Shown here: positions 14,695 through 14,945 of the stretch, piece after piece
Position numbering within the stretch: position 1 is the first letter of the stretch
Layout: every line of letters begins with the position of its first letter
DNA from: CAVZGO01 sp963774935
GTDB taxonomy: Bacteria > Chloroflexota > Anaerolineae > Anaerolineales > UBA4823
Direction of reading: 5' to 3'
Length of the DNA: 14,945 nt
Assembly (NCBI GenBank): GCA_963774935.1
Contig: CAVZGO010000005.1
Location: 1 to 14,945, forward strand
Position numbers and translations under genes: made by a program
Notes under the pieces: generated by a model
Database searches by the model: none
The model's input: only the letters and a program-made list of their open reading frames with translations
Told to the model about the DNA's origin: nothing

Positions 14695-14945
14695 ATGAAT
14701 AAACTCCTTCGAGCAATACTGTATCTATCAATCTTCACAACAGGTTTTCTGAGTGCTTGCAGCGCCAGCATAGAAAAACCCGCCCAAGGAGATGCTGCAT
14801 CAAGCCAACCGGTAGGACAGGCTGGCATCAAAGTAATGGCAACACAATCCTTCCTGACAGACATCGCTCAGAATGTGGCAGGTGAACGGTTAACCGTAGA
14901 TACACTCATCCCGCCTGGAACAGATCCGCACAATTTTGAGGCTAC
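14695..14945 (+). CDS. Zinc/manganese ABC transporter substrate-binding lipoprotein (ZnuA/TroA family), 3'-partial
   Basis: The open frame runs off the window end, leaving about 83 residues. It starts MNKLLR with a hydrophobic stretch and a lipobox LSAC (residues 19-22), so the mature protein is lipid-anchored at C22. A low-complexity linker of about 20 residues follows, then VMATQSFLTDIAQNVAG and PPGTDPHNFEA, the hallmark start of cluster A-I metal-binding proteins, in which the His of DPHxFE or DPHxYE is the first metal ligand. The ligand-binding lobes and remaining His/Asp ligands lie beyond the window, so zinc and manganese cannot be separated. It begins nine bases after the Fur-family stop with no strong ribosome binding site, suggesting translational coupling in one operon under the Fur box. 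ABC permease and ATPase genes are expected downstream. Confidence 0.88.
   Translation, partial: MNKLLRAILYLSIFTTGFLSACSASIEKPAQGDAASSQPVGQAGIKVMATQSFLTDIAQNVAGERLTVDTLIPPGTDPHNFEA

Noticed and set aside
1..14945. CRISPR array, tRNA or rRNA genes, insertion sequences, att sites, phage or defence island
   Set aside because: No regularly spaced repeats, cloverleaf sequences, transposase motifs or terminal inverted repeats were seen. The dynamin-like GTPase alone is not enough to call a defence system.

Overview
The window reads as ordinary chromosomal DNA from a free-living bacterium, most likely an Anaerolineae-type member of the Chloroflexota. This assignment is an inference, with moderate to low confidence. 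It rests on a secreted InlB-type repeat protein ending in a polysaccharide-deacetylase-like domain, a very large SARP/AfsR-type regulator (winged helix, BTAD, NTPase, TPR), a two-domain secreted 5'-nucleotidase, and the mix of promoter and Shine-Dalgarno styles. I saw no rRNA, tRNA, CRISPR array, transposase or phage gene.

Layout. 1-2026 (+) is the 3' part of a secreted surface protein with four cysteine-paired InlB/Listeria-Bacteroides-type repeats, a jelly-roll-like region and a NodB-like domain whose metal and catalytic residues are replaced. The gene carries two apparent single-base deletions. A near-perfect bidirectional terminator (2108-2145) separates it from a convergent secreted 5'-nucleotidase/metallophosphatase (2239-3909, -). 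A 456-base divergent spacer (3910-4365) follows, holding promoter candidates for both sides and an unexplained strong hairpin. Next come a bacterial dynamin-like GTPase (4366-6090, +), apparently on a leaderless message, a shared bidirectional terminator (6114-6148), and a small secreted protein (6188-6589, -) with its own near-consensus promoter. That promoter starts just after the stop codon of the SARP-type regulator (6648-10142, -).

The regulator is divergent from a trans-sulfuration (Cys/Met metabolism) PLP enzyme (10273-11446, +, one apparent base insertion). Their shared spacer holds a direct repeat with exact 11-bp periodicity, the geometry used by SARP regulators. The PLP enzyme overlaps tail-to-tail by 8 nt with a class I SAM-dependent methyltransferase (11439-12161, -). 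This is followed by an S9 prolyl-oligopeptidase-family serine peptidase (12340-14157, +) with an intact S467-D549-H581 triad, and a metalloregulatory operon. The operon has a Fur-family repressor (14248-14685, +) under a consensus-like promoter overlapped by a classic Fur box, then, 9 nt downstream, the start of a zinc/manganese ABC-transporter binding lipoprotein that runs off the window.

Themes: extracellular polymer and nucleotide handling (surface protein, nucleotidase, peptidase), sulfur amino-acid metabolism possibly controlled by the SARP regulator, and metal homeostasis under self-controlled Fur/Zur regulation. The three frameshifts (near 213, 1199 and 10735) are all one-base changes in the length of a short homopolymer. 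That favours sequencing or assembly error over decay, though decay cannot be excluded for the first gene.
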